Assembly: GCF_013201705.1 (NCBI RefSeq)
Contig: NZ_CP053837.1
Coordinates: forward strand, 1,984,001-2,048,000
Direction: 5' to 3'
Source: Aliarcobacter faecis
Lineage (GTDB): Bacteria > Campylobacterota > Campylobacteria > Campylobacterales > Arcobacteraceae
DNA length: 64,000 bases
In this document: positions 50,323-59,737 of the stretch, piece after piece
Layout of the letters: every line of letters starts with the position of its first letter
Position numbering within the stretch: the first letter of the stretch is position 1
The notes under the pieces: generated by a model
Database searches by the model: none
The model's input: the letters and a program-made list of their open reading frames with translations, nothing else
Told to the model about the DNA's origin: nothing
Translations under genes and position numbers: made by a program

Positions 50323-50949
50323 CTAAGCCTTTATATGTTTTAAAATTTCTGTCAAATCTTTTGTATCTATTACGATATTTGCCTCTTTTTTAAGTACCTC
50401 TTTTGCACAAAAAGCAATTTTTGTATTAGCCTCAGCAAACATACTTAAATCATTTGCACCATCTCCACAAACTAAAGTATCCTCTTTTGAAACTTTTAAA
50501 AGATTTTGTAATCTTCTTATCATATCACCTTTTGAATAACCAAACATCATATCACCACCAACAAGACCTGTTAAAACTCCTTCTTTTTCATGTAAGATAT
50601 TTGAAAAATCAGCATCAAGTCCTAGTTTTTCTTTAGCTGGACTTGTTCCCACTCTAAATCCACCACTAAAACAAACCACTTTATAATCCATTTTTTTCAA
50701 TTCAGTTACAATCTCATAAGAACCTTTCATTAAAGGTAAATCTTTACAAATATCCACAACTTTTTTATAGGGCATTCCTTTTAGAAGTACTACTCTTTGG
50801 ATTAATGATTCAAAAAAATCTAATCTTCCACTCATTGCTTCTTCGGTAATTTTTTTAACTTCATCACCTAAACCAAACTCTTGAGCTAATATATCAATTG
50901 TCTCTCCATCCATAAGTGTTGAATCAAAATCAAAAACTGCTAATTTCAT
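50323..50949 (-). CDS. serB: phosphoserine phosphatase
   Basis: The last step of serine synthesis. The 208-residue HAD protein has the nucleophile motif FDFDSTLMDGE, FSGGFRVGT (motif II), and the motif III/IV block VCGDGANDLSMFAEAN with Lys in the GYSKGDMIRRL segment. It lacks the regulatory ACT domains found in E. coli SerB. First gene of serB-tal. Confidence 0.96.
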   Translation of the reverse strand: MKLAVFDFDSTLMDGETIDILAQEFGLGDEVKKITEEAMSGRLDFFESLIQRVVLLKGMPYKKVVDICKDLPLMKGSYEIVTELKKMDYKVVCFSGGFRVGTSPAKEKLGLDADFSNILHEKEGVLTGLVGGDMMFGYSKGDMIRRLQNLLKVSKEDTLVCGDGANDLSMFAEANTKIAFCAKEVLKKEANIVIDTKDLTEILKHIKA

Positions 50950-51031
50950 AAATATCCTAAAACTTTAAATATTAAAAGGTATAATATTAGCTAAATTTAA
51001 CTAAAATAGTTTAAAAGGAATATATTCTAAA

Positions 51032-51946
51032 ATGTTTGAAACACTTATTTCTAAACTTCAAGAAGATAAATATTTAACTCTTGAAACAACACCTCAACAC
51101 GAACCATCAATGCATAATATTATTGAAAAAATTAAGAAATTTAAAATTAATGAAAAAGTAGATGGTTTTACTTGTACAGATAACCCTTTGGCAAAACTAA
51201 AATACTCTTCACTTTTTGCAAGTTTAAAACTTCAACAAGAGTTTAAAAAACCTGTAATTGCGACAATGTCTATGAGAGATAGAAATAAAATATCTTTACA
51301 ATCTGATTTACTTGGTGCAAATGATTTTGATATAAGAGCAATTTTGGCTTTAACTGGAGACCCAGCAAAAATGAGTGACCAACCAAATAGTAAAGGTGTT
51401 TTTGAAGCAAACTCTTTAATGCTTTTAAAAATGATTAAATCTTTTAATTATGGTATGGATTTTGCAGGACGACCTTTTAAAATAGAACCTAAACAGATTT
51501 TTCCATTCGCAGTTGTAAATGCCTATGCTAAAAGTTTTGGCTCTTTAGAAAAAAAGATGCATCTAAAAATCCAAAATGGTGCTGTTGGAGTTATCACTCA
51601 ACCTGTTTTTGATATTGAAAATGTTAAAAAACTTCTTGAAAGCTTTGAAATTGCAAAAGAGGGTGTTGAAGGTGAGAAGAAAAAAGCTCAATTAATCTTA
51701 GGTCTATTCCCTATAACAAAACTTAGAACTGCTCTATTCTTATCTGCTCAAGTTCCAGGCATTCATGTACCTCAATTTTGGATTGATGAACTAGAACGTG
51801 CTCATAGTATTAGTGAGGATGAGGAGTATAAAGTTGGAATGCAATTAAGTAGAGATTTATTTAATGAAATAAATAAAATTCACCCAAAAATTCACCTAAT
51901 GACTGCAAATAATAAATTTGAAGTTGCAAGTGAGATTATAGGTTGA
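51032..51946 (+). CDS. metF: methylenetetrahydrofolate reductase family protein
   Basis: Reduces methylene-THF to methyl-THF for methionine synthesis with FAD. At 304 residues it is the usual length. LTLETTPQHEPSM at the N-terminus replaces the more usual E. coli start, and the barrel segments TCTDNPLAKLKYSSL, ILALTGDPAKMSDQPNSKGVFEAN, KIQNGAVGVITQPVFDIENVKKLLESF and LGLFPITKLRTALFLSAQVPGIHVP follow the family. A TATAAT (50980-50985) precedes it. It overlaps ruvX by 4 bp. Confidence 0.88.
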   Translation: MFETLISKLQEDKYLTLETTPQHEPSMHNIIEKIKKFKINEKVDGFTCTDNPLAKLKYSSLFASLKLQQEFKKPVIATMSMRDRNKISLQSDLLGANDFDIRAILALTGDPAKMSDQPNSKGVFEANSLMLLKMIKSFNYGMDFAGRPFKIEPKQIFPFAVVNAYAKSFGSLEKKMHLKIQNGAVGVITQPVFDIENVKKLLESFEIAKEGVEGEKKKAQLILGLFPITKLRTALFLSAQVPGIHVPQFWIDELERAHSISEDEEYKVGMQLSRDLFNEINKIHPKIHLMTANNKFEVASEIIG

Positions 51947-52332
51947 AATTAGCTTCTATAGATATTGGTTTAAAAAGAATAGGAGTTGCTATTTGTCTTA
52001 CAAGCGATATTGTAACTCCTCAAAATGCAATTATAAGAAAAAATAGAAACCAAGCAGCCCTAGATGTAAATACTTTTTTAAAAGAGTGGGAAATAGATAA
52101 ATTAATAATTGGATTTCCAAGTTCAAATGAAGATACACAAAATAGAATTAAACACTTTACTTCACTTTTAGAGTTAAAAATTCCTTATGAATTTCAAGAA
52201 GAGAATATGAGTTCTATTGAAGCAGAAGAGTTAATTAAAGGTGAAATAAAATATAAAAGAGATGGAAGAGTTGATTCATTAGCTGCAAAAATAATTTTGG
52301 AGAGATATTTAACAAAAAGCAAAAAAAGGTAA
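51943..52332 (+). CDS. ruvX: Holliday junction resolvase-like protein RuvX
   Basis: A 129-residue RNase H-fold protein (YqgF). MKLASIDIGLKRIGVAICL carries the catalytic Asp, KLIIGFPSS and EENMSSIEAEELI and the final DGRVDSLAAKIILERYL supply the other metal ligands. YqgF is also linked to 16S rRNA 5' processing. It starts at TTG inside the metF stop (TTGA overlap). Followed by a convergent gap of 154 bp. Confidence 0.93.
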   Translation: MKLASIDIGLKRIGVAICLTSDIVTPQNAIIRKNRNQAALDVNTFLKEWEIDKLIIGFPSSNEDTQNRIKHFTSLLELKIPYEFQEENMSSIEAEELIKGEIKYKRDGRVDSLAAKIILERYLTKSKKR

Positions 52333-52380
52333 TGAATTTTATATTTAATCCTTACTACACTTTAATAGCTGCTGTATAGT

Positions 52381-52397
52381 TTTACTTAATAAGTAAA
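52381..52397. promoter_or_regulatory. 17-bp perfect palindrome in the ruvX/FmdE-like gap
   Basis: TTTACTTA-A-TAAGTAAA lies in the 154-bp convergent gap that otherwise shows no gene. It is too weak to be a good RNA terminator (one-base loop), so a protein-binding site or a cruciform is possible; its position between two gene 3' ends makes a promoter role unlikely. Confidence 0.4.
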
Positions 52398-52486
52398 TTT
52401 CTTGTAAATAAAATTGAAGTTTTATACTGATTTTATGACAAATTTAGCAACAGGCTATTTTAAAATTTTTTGGATAATACAAAAAA

Positions 52487-53083
52487 TCAGTAAATTAATA
52501 CCTTTACAACTTCATCTTTATATTTTAGAAGGATCTCTTTAACTCTTTCTTGCCAAGCCGTTCCAAAAATTTCAAGTTCCTCTTTTGAAGCTACTCCTTG
52601 CAAACCTTTTTGCATTAACTTAGCATCAAAACCACTTAGAGTTACATTAGATAAATCATACATTATTTCAACACTTTTATTATTATCAAGCCTTGTAAAT
52701 TTTATATCACCTCTTATAGAAGATTCATATTTAAGTAGATTATTTCTAAAATATTGACCTTGTAAGCCTTTAAATCCATCTTCCTCTTTTGCACCAGTTA
52801 TAAAAGAAGCAACATTTGCTAAAACTCCTGTTGTTCCAAAGCTCTTTACATCTCTTAATTCAACTTTAATTTCACCACGAACTGGCAATTCATCTTTATA
52901 TAGTTCTTTTAACGCCTTTAAAGTCATAAGGTATGCACCAGCAACAGTAGGGCAAGAGTGACCACTAAGCTTCACCACATCTTTAAATGTATATGTAAAA
53001 TCTTCATCAACACCTAAAAATTGACCCAATTTATCTTTTAAAACTATACTTTCAACACTATCAAAAAAATCTATATTTTTCAT
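52487..53083 (-). CDS. FmdE-like protein
   Basis: The frame starts at GTG 53089, but the ATG at 53083 is spaced properly from AAAGGG, giving 198 residues. KDVVKLSGHSCPTVAGAYLMTLKAL holds a G-H-S-C-P segment (Gly41-His42-Ser43-Cys44-Pro45) like the HGHxCPG metal-binding motif of FmdE (formylmethanofuran dehydrogenase subunit E family), though the leading His of HGH is Ser here. ELRDVKSFGTTGVLANVASFITGA follows. No second zinc-ribbon region is present. FmdE relatives in bacteria are of unknown, often molybdenum-linked, role. Upstream are a Crp/Fnr box and a strong hairpin, so redox or oxygen control is likely. The assignment rests on one motif. Confidence 0.6.
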   Translation of the reverse strand: MKNIDFFDSVESIVLKDKLGQFLGVDEDFTYTFKDVVKLSGHSCPTVAGAYLMTLKALKELYKDELPVRGEIKVELRDVKSFGTTGVLANVASFITGAKEEDGFKGLQGQYFRNNLLKYESSIRGDIKFTRLDNNKSVEIMYDLSNVTLSGFDAKLMQKGLQGVASKEELEIFGTAWQERVKEILLKYKDEVVKVLIY

Positions 53084-53112
53084 TTGCACCCTTTATATAA
53101 AATTTGTAAGTA

Positions 53113-53190
53113 ACTAAAAATTTGCTAGATGGGTTTATTAGGAGAGATTCAGGGGCAAACCCATCTTAGCAAGCTCTTTTTACAGAGTGA
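53113..53190 (-). ncRNA. candidate small RNA or leader with C/U-rich loop
   Basis: Reading the minus strand from about 53190 there is first a small CTCT/AGAG hairpin, then a long stem of 15 pairs with one bulge, TTGCTAAGATGGGTTT (53172-53157) against AAACCCATCTAGCAA (53136-53122), closing a 20-nt loop that contains CCCC and CTCTCCT, then ATTTTTAG. Stem plus T run makes an intrinsic terminator, and the promoter elements in front would give a transcript of about 75 nt. The CTCTCCT loop is complementary to Shine-Dalgarno sequences, as in C/U-loop RNAs such as H. pylori RepG. It could instead be an acpS terminator or a leader regulating the FmdE-like gene 30 nt on. Confidence 0.45.
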
Positions 53191-53193
53191 GGC

Positions 53194-53204
53194 ATTTTAT
53201 TATA
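53194..53204 (-). promoter_or_regulatory. -10 elements of the hairpin transcript
   Basis: On the minus strand TATAATAAAAT holds two overlapping candidates, TATAAT (53204-53199) and TAAAAT (53199-53194). The start site would be near 53193 or 53188. These put the upstream Crp/Fnr box centre (53228.5) at about -36 or -41, close to the -41.5 of class II activation. Confidence 0.5.
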
Positions 53205-53221
53205 TAAAAAATTACTATACA

Positions 53222-53235
53222 TTGATTTATATCAA
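53222..53235 (-). promoter_or_regulatory. Crp/Fnr-family box TTGAT-N4-ATCAA
   Basis: TTGATTTATATCAA is a perfect match to the E. coli FNR consensus half-sites TTGAT and ATCAA with a 4-nt spacer. It starts 5 bases after the acpS stop and precedes a -10 element and the hairpin transcript. It is the only full match I found in the window's intergenic gaps. Confidence 0.65.
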
Positions 53236-53239
53236 AGTG

Positions 53240-53593
53240 CTACTCTTTTATTATATTTACAACAACTGCTATAGCAAAGCCACCATCATGGGTTATACTT
53301 AAAGATGATTTTTTTATTTTAAATTTTTTCTTTAGTTTTTTACTATATTTTATCTTTGGAGCATTGTTTTTATCTTTTTTTATTTTTATATCATAAAAAC
53401 TACAAACTTCTCCAATTCCTGTTCCTATTGCCTTACTAGCAGCTTCCTTTGCTGCCCAAAATCCAGCTGCTGTTTGAGTAGATTTTATAAAAATCTTTTC
53501 ATCTTCATTTAGAAATCTATCATAAAACTTATCCCCAAACTTTTCATACAACTTTTTTACCCTATCTATGCCTACTATATCTATACCTATCAT
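53240..53593 (-). CDS. acpS: holo-[acyl-carrier-protein] synthase
   Basis: Attaches 4'-phosphopantetheine to apo-ACP. The 117-residue protein starts MIGIDIVGIDRVKKLYEKFGDKFYDRFLNEDE, and FWAAKEAASKAIGTGIGE carries the Mg-binding Glu and catalytic Lys; SITHDGGFAIAVVV closes the fold. Start behind AGATAGG. Only 28 bp separate it from the divergent permease ATG, so their promoters overlap. Confidence 0.95.
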   Translation of the reverse strand: MIGIDIVGIDRVKKLYEKFGDKFYDRFLNEDEKIFIKSTQTAAGFWAAKEAASKAIGTGIGEVCSFYDIKIKKDKNNAPKIKYSKKLKKKFKIKKSSLSITHDGGFAIAVVVNIIKE

Positions 53594-53609
53594 TTAAACC
53601 TATCTTTTG

Positions 53610-53615
53610 TATAAT
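53610..53615 (+). promoter_or_regulatory. -10 box 6 nt before the permease ATG (leaderless candidate)
   Basis: TATAAT, TTATCT, then ATG at 53622. The transcription start is expected on the A of the ATG. No Shine-Dalgarno sequence is seen, and the gap to acpS is only 28 bp. Confidence 0.6.
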
Positions 53616-53621
53616 TTATCT

Positions 53622-54581
53622 ATGAATCTATTTTTAAAAAAATTATTATATATTATTGTTATGCTATTTATCATTAGCTTAATCTCTTTTATTGCTATAA
53701 ATTTAGCTCCAAACTCATTTTTTGCAAGTGGAGAGTTAAATCCAAATATCACTCCCGAAGCAATAGAGCAGTTAAAAGCTATTTATGGACTTGATAAACC
53801 TTTATATATACAGTTTTTTTCTTGGTTTTACTCAATCTTACATTTTGATTTTGGAATATCTTTTTCAAGTGGAGCAACAGTAAAAGAGGAGATTTTAAGT
53901 AGAATCCCTATAACTTTAACTATAAATATTATCTCTATGGTACTAATATTCATCATTTCACTATATTTTGGAATAAAATCAGCAATGAGTCAAAATAGTT
54001 TTTTTGATAAATTCACAAAGCAACTTTCACTTTTGAGTTTTTCAATGCCCTCTTTTTATCTAGCATTAGTTTTAGTGCTAATCTTTTCTATAAAATTTGA
54101 ACTTTTTCCAATAGCTGGACTTCATAATGTAACAAATGATGGAAGTTTTACTTACTATTTAGATTTTGCTTGGCATTTGGTTTTACCAATATTTATAATA
54201 GTTTTTGGTGGAATTGGAAGTTTGATTTTATATATAAGAGCTTTAACAATTGAAATTTTAAAAAGTGATTATATCTTTTTTGCTCATGCTAGAGGTTTAA
54301 ACAAAAAACAGATTTTAAGATACTATATCCTACCAAACTTATACCCACCAGTTATCACACTTTTAGGTCTTTCGCTACCAGCAGTTGTTGGTGGAAGTGT
54401 AATACTTGAAACAATATTTTCAATAGATGGAATGGGCTTATTATTTTATCAAAGTGCTTTAAGCCATGATTATCCAGTAATTATGGGAATACTTATAATT
54501 GGTGCATTTTTAACACTTATTGGAAATATGTTTGCTGATTTAGTATTACTTAAACTAAATCCAAACTACAATGAGAAATAA
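53622..54581 (+). CDS. ABC transporter permease, DppB/OppB type
   Basis: The frame reaches a TTG at 53607, but that codon lies upstream of or within the -10 element; the ATG at 53622 gives 319 residues. Six membrane segments are visible. The conserved cytoplasmic EAA loop is in FFAHARGLNKKQILRYYILPNLYPPVITLLGLSLP, and the PNSFFASGELNPNITPEAIEQLKAIYGLDKPLYIQFFSWFYSILHFDFGISF region is the DppB-family periplasmic loop. The family takes up peptides, or nickel/metal complexes. No second permease, binding protein or ATPase gene is next to it, so its partners must be encoded elsewhere. panC follows 24 bp later. Confidence 0.92.
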   Translation: MNLFLKKLLYIIVMLFIISLISFIAINLAPNSFFASGELNPNITPEAIEQLKAIYGLDKPLYIQFFSWFYSILHFDFGISFSSGATVKEEILSRIPITLTINIISMVLIFIISLYFGIKSAMSQNSFFDKFTKQLSLLSFSMPSFYLALVLVLIFSIKFELFPIAGLHNVTNDGSFTYYLDFAWHLVLPIFIIVFGGIGSLILYIRALTIEILKSDYIFFAHARGLNKKQILRYYILPNLYPPVITLLGLSLPAVVGGSVILETIFSIDGMGLLFYQSALSHDYPVIMGILIIGAFLTLIGNMFADLVLLKLNPNYNEK

Positions 54582-54605
54582 AATTAGAATATAAAAGGAA
54601 AAATA

Positions 54606-55424
54606 TTGCAAATAATAAAAACAGTTGAAGAGTTAAAAAATATTAGAAAAACACTTAAAGGAACTATTGGATTTGTACCTACAATGGGAGCCTTACACGA
54701 TGGGCATATCTCACTTATAAAAAAAGCTAGAGAAGAAAATGAGATTGTAATAGTATCAATTTTTGTAAATCCAACTCAATTTTTGAAAGGCGAAGATTTA
54801 AGTACATATCCAAGAAAAGAGGAAGCAGATATAAAAATTTGTCAAATGTGTAAAGTTGATTATCTTTTTATGCCTGATATAAAAACTATGTATGAAGAAG
54901 ATGAAGTTTTAATAAAAGCTCCACAAAATAGTTATGTTTTAGAAGGCTTTACAAGACCTGGTCATTTTGATGGAGTTTTACAAGTTGTTTTAAAACTATT
55001 TAATCTAACACAAGCAACAAATGCCTATTTTGGAAAAAAAGATGCTCAACAACTGGCACTTATACAACAAATGGTAAAAAATTTATTTTTACCTATAAAT
55101 ATCATTCCTTGTGATATTGTACGAGAAAATAGTGGACTAGCAATGAGTTCTAGAAATGTATATTTAAGTATTGAACAGAAACAAGAAGCTCTTAAAATCT
55201 CAAAATCAATCTATATGGCTGGAAATTTAATAGCTAAAGGTGAAAGAGATGCAAATATAGTAAAAGATAAAATATATGAAGTTTTAGCTCCTCTTGATAT
55301 TGAATATGTAAAAGTTGTAGATAAAAGATTTGATGAAATAGAAGTTATAGAACCTTCAAATACAATAATTTTAGTTGTTGTAAGATTTGGAAATGTAAGA
55401 CTGCTTGATAATATTTGGATGTAG
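54606..55424 (+). CDS. panC: pantothenate synthetase
   Basis: Joins pantoate and beta-alanine using ATP. The 272-residue protein begins at a TTG 5 nt from AAAAGGAA. The motifs FVPTMGALHDGHISLI (HIGH-like), FVNPTQF, GHFDGVLQVVLKLFN, FGKKDAQQLALIQQM and SSRNVYLS are complete. Probably cotranscribed with the permease. panB and panD are not in the window. Confidence 0.96.
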   Translation: MQIIKTVEELKNIRKTLKGTIGFVPTMGALHDGHISLIKKAREENEIVIVSIFVNPTQFLKGEDLSTYPRKEEADIKICQMCKVDYLFMPDIKTMYEEDEVLIKAPQNSYVLEGFTRPGHFDGVLQVVLKLFNLTQATNAYFGKKDAQQLALIQQMVKNLFLPINIIPCDIVRENSGLAMSSRNVYLSIEQKQEALKISKSIYMAGNLIAKGERDANIVKDKIYEVLAPLDIEYVKVVDKRFDEIEVIEPSNTIILVVVRFGNVRLLDNIWM

Positions 55425-55432
55425 AATAGGAA

Positions 55433-55450
55433 ACTGGACTTTAGTCCAGT
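55433..55450. terminator. terminator-like hairpin, panC / META lipoprotein
   Basis: ACTGGAC-TTTA-GTCCAGT is a perfect 7-bp, GC-rich stem between convergent genes. The T tract on each side is weak. Confidence 0.55.
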
Positions 55451-55466
55451 CTGCAAAAAACCAAAT

Positions 55467-55904
55467 TTATACCTCTTTTTTAAATTTAGCTATCTCTTTA
55501 CTATTTTCATCAAAAAATATTAAATTATTCTCTTTCATTTTATAGCCTTTTACATTTTGTAAAACTTTAGAATACTCATTTTCAACACTCATATCAAGGC
55601 ACATCATCATTGTACTTCCAACTTGACCTATTTCCAAATTTGTAGAATTTACTTTATAAGTTCCAAAAAAGTTATTACATCCTAAATTTCCAAAGACTTT
55701 ATTGTCTTTTTCAAAATTTATACTAGCAATTTTATCAAGTTTTTTTATCTCTTTTTGATTTAAACTTACAAGCTCCCATTTAGTATTTTCTAAATTCTGA
55801 CTAACTTTTGACACTTCTAAACCTTTTGTTGAACTACAAGAGATTAAAACTAAACTCAAAACAGATACAAAAATAGTTAAAAAAATATTTAATTTTTTAA
55901 ACAT
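55467..55904 (-). CDS. META-domain lipoprotein
   Basis: A 145-residue lipoprotein. The signal peptide ends in LVLISC, making Cys23 the lipidated residue. The mature part, NTKWELVSLNQKEI...INFEKDNKVFGNLGCNNFFGTYKVNSTNLEIGQVGSTMMMCLDMSVENEYSKVL, is the META domain known from HslJ, where the G-x-x-G-C-N and T-x-M-x-C segments are conserved. Members are linked to stress or antibiotic tolerance, with no defined biochemical role. Monocistronic. Confidence 0.9.
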   Translation of the reverse strand: MFKKLNIFLTIFVSVLSLVLISCSSTKGLEVSKVSQNLENTKWELVSLNQKEIKKLDKIASINFEKDNKVFGNLGCNNFFGTYKVNSTNLEIGQVGSTMMMCLDMSVENEYSKVLQNVKGYKMKENNLIFFDENSKEIAKFKKEV

Positions 55905-56018
55905 CTTTACTCCTAAAATTTTATTTCAACTATCATCATACTACTTTTGTGCTTATTAATTTTTATAAATGCTCTTATATGCTAAAATCTGCAAAAAAAT
56001 TTATGGATAAAAAATTAT

Positions 56019-57359
56019 ATGAAATTTAGTGAAGAAAAACCGAAAAAAAAACTGCATATGGTAAGCCTTGGCTGTACAAAAAATCTAGTAGATAGTGAAG
56101 TTATGCTTGGTCGTCTTAAAGATTATGAACTAACAGATGATGAATCACAAGCAGATTTAATCATTGTAAATACTTGTGGATTTATTGATAGTGCAAAAGA
56201 AGAGAGTATTAATACAACTTTAAATCTACACAACGAGAGAAAAAAAGATTCTGTTTTAGTTATGGCTGGATGTTTAAGTGAAAGATATAAAGATGACCTA
56301 CAAAAAGAGCTTACAGAGATAGATATTTTTACAGGAGTTGGGGATTATGACAAAATCGACAAATTAGTTCATGAAAAAAGAAGTAGTTTTTCAAATGAAG
56401 TATTTTTAGCGAATGAAGAGAATGATAGAGTAATAACTGGGTCAAGCTACCATGCTTATGTAAAATTAAGTGAGGGCTGTAACCAGTCTTGCTCTTTTTG
56501 TGCAATTCCCTCTTTCAAAGGAAAACTTCATTCAAGAACTCTAAACTCTTTAATAAAAGAGGTTAAAAATCTAGTAAGTAAAGGTTATAAAGATTTCTCT
56601 TTTGTATCTCAGGATTCATCATCATTTTTACGAGATTTAGGACACAATGATGGTTTAGAGCAGTTAATAAGCGAAGTTGAGAAAATAGAAGGAGTAAAAA
56701 CTGCAAGGATTTTATACCTATATCCAAGTACAACAACTCTAAGTTTAATAGACAAAATTGCAGACTCTAAAGTTTTTGTAAACTACTTTGATATGCCACT
56801 TCAACATATCTCTCAAAATATGCTTAAAATTATGAAAAGAGGGAAAGGTGCAGAAAAGTTAGTAGAGCTAATGCTTTATATGAAATCAAAACCAAACTCT
56901 TTTGTGCGAACTACTTTTATAGCAGGTCATCCAGGGGAAACACAAACTGATTTTGAAGAGCTTTGCAATTTTGTAGAAGAGTTTGGATTTGATAGAGCAA
57001 ATGTTTTTTCATACTCTGATGAAGAAGGAACAAGTGCTGAAACTAGAGATGATAAAGTTGAACAAGAGTTAGTAGATGAAAGAGCTGAAATTTTGGGAGA
57101 GATTATTTTTGAAACAACTATAAAATCTCTTGAAAATGATATTGGAAAAACTTTTGAAGTTTATATAGATGGAGAGAGCAATGAGCATGAATATCTTTTA
57201 AGTGCTAGAAAAACTCTTTGGGCTCCAGAAATAGATGGAGAGATTTTTATAAATGATAATGATTTAGAAGAGCCAATAATTTTTGGAGAGATTTATGAAG
57301 TTATGGCAACAGAACTTGCTGGAGATAAACTTCTAGCAAAAATTATAAAAAAAGTATGA
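56019..57359 (+). CDS. rimO: ribosomal protein S12 methylthiotransferase
   Basis: A radical SAM enzyme that methylthiolates Asp of ribosomal protein S12. The 446-residue protein has MVSLGCTKNLVDSEVMLGRL, VNTCGFIDSAKEES and AGCLSERY as N-terminal cluster ligands, CNQSCSFCAIPSFKGKLHSR as the SAM motif and a C-terminal TRAM domain. LGC-T-K-N-x-V-D-S-E separates it from MiaB. A short frame MDKKLYEI (from 56003, in another frame) overlaps its start and could affect translation. tilS overlaps its last codon by 4 bp. Confidence 0.95.
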   Translation: MKFSEEKPKKKLHMVSLGCTKNLVDSEVMLGRLKDYELTDDESQADLIIVNTCGFIDSAKEESINTTLNLHNERKKDSVLVMAGCLSERYKDDLQKELTEIDIFTGVGDYDKIDKLVHEKRSSFSNEVFLANEENDRVITGSSYHAYVKLSEGCNQSCSFCAIPSFKGKLHSRTLNSLIKEVKNLVSKGYKDFSFVSQDSSSFLRDLGHNDGLEQLISEVEKIEGVKTARILYLYPSTTTLSLIDKIADSKVFVNYFDMPLQHISQNMLKIMKRGKGAEKLVELMLYMKSKPNSFVRTTFIAGHPGETQTDFEELCNFVEEFGFDRANVFSYSDEEGTSAETRDDKVEQELVDERAEILGEIIFETTIKSLENDIGKTFEVYIDGESNEHEYLLSARKTLWAPEIDGEIFINDNDLEEPIIFGEIYEVMATELAGDKLLAKIIKKV

Positions 57360-58322
57360 ATTTAGATTTTCATAAAATAACTAATACAAAAAATTTATTA
57401 GCATTTTCAGCAGGAGTTGATTCAACCGCACTTTTTTTCCTGCTCTTAAACTCAAAAACTCCTTTTGATATTGCTATTGTAAATTATAATACAAGAGAGC
57501 AATCAAAAGAAGAAGTAGAGTATGCTAAGTTTTTAGCACAAAAATATAATAAAAAAATCTTTATAAAAGATGTAAAACTTGAAACTAATTCTAACTTTGA
57601 AAAAACTGCAAGGGATATAAGGTATAGTTTTTTTGAAGAACTTATAAAAGATAACTCTTATGAAATTTTAATAACAGCTCATCAATTAAATGATCTTTTT
57701 GAGTGGTTTTTAATGCAATTAAGTCGTGGTGCTGGTTTAGTAGAACTTTTAGGAATGAATGAATTTGAAAAGAAAAATGAGTATTCAATTTTTAGACCAC
57801 TTTTAAATATCAGTAAAGATAAATTAGAAAATTTTCTAAAAGAAAATCATATTAAATATTTTGTTGATAGTTCAAATTGTGATGAAAAATATAGAAGAAA
57901 CTACTTTAGAAAACATTTCTCAAATAATTTTTTAAATGAATTTAAACAAGGAGTTACAAAAAGTTTTGAGTTTTTAAATAATGATTTAAACTCTTTAAAT
58001 ATTAAAACTGAACCTATAAAAAAGTTTGAAGAGTTAGAGATTTTTAAAAACTTACAAGATGATAATCTAAATCTTAGAGTTATTGATAAATCTTTAAAAA
58101 AAAGAGGATTTTTACTAAGCAATAAAGAGAGAAATGAGATTTTAAAACAAAAAGAGCTTACAATTTCTCATAAAATCAATATTTCAATTACAGAAAACTA
58201 TATTTTTATTGCTCCAAAAATAGAAGTTATAATGTCAAAAGAGTTTAAAGAATTTTGTAGGATTAAAAAAATCCCACAAAATATTAGAGCCTATATTTTT
58301 TCAAAAAATATACCTCTTGATT

Positions 58323-58333
<11 letters not shown>
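57356..58333 (+). CDS. tilS: tRNA(Ile)-lysidine synthase
   Basis: Makes lysidine at C34 of the AUA-reading tRNA. The 325-residue N-type protein has the PP-loop ATP site as [14 protein letters not shown]; the usual motif is SGGxDS, so the first Gly is Ala here. The [29 protein letters not shown] segment, [17 protein letters not shown] are the substrate-binding parts. The C-terminal domains of E. coli TilS are missing, as in many of this group. Starts four bases inside rimO and overlaps pyrC at its 3' end. Confidence 0.92.
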
Positions 58334-59698
<1,365 letters not shown>

Positions 59699-59737
59699 TT
59701 AGTATATTTATTTTAACAAAAGTTTATTAAACCAATA

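Noticed and set aside
53090-53239. molybdenum-cofactor riboswitch before the FmdE-like gene
   Set aside because: The hairpin is a single long stem with a plain loop and lacks the multi-stem conserved core expected of that RNA class.
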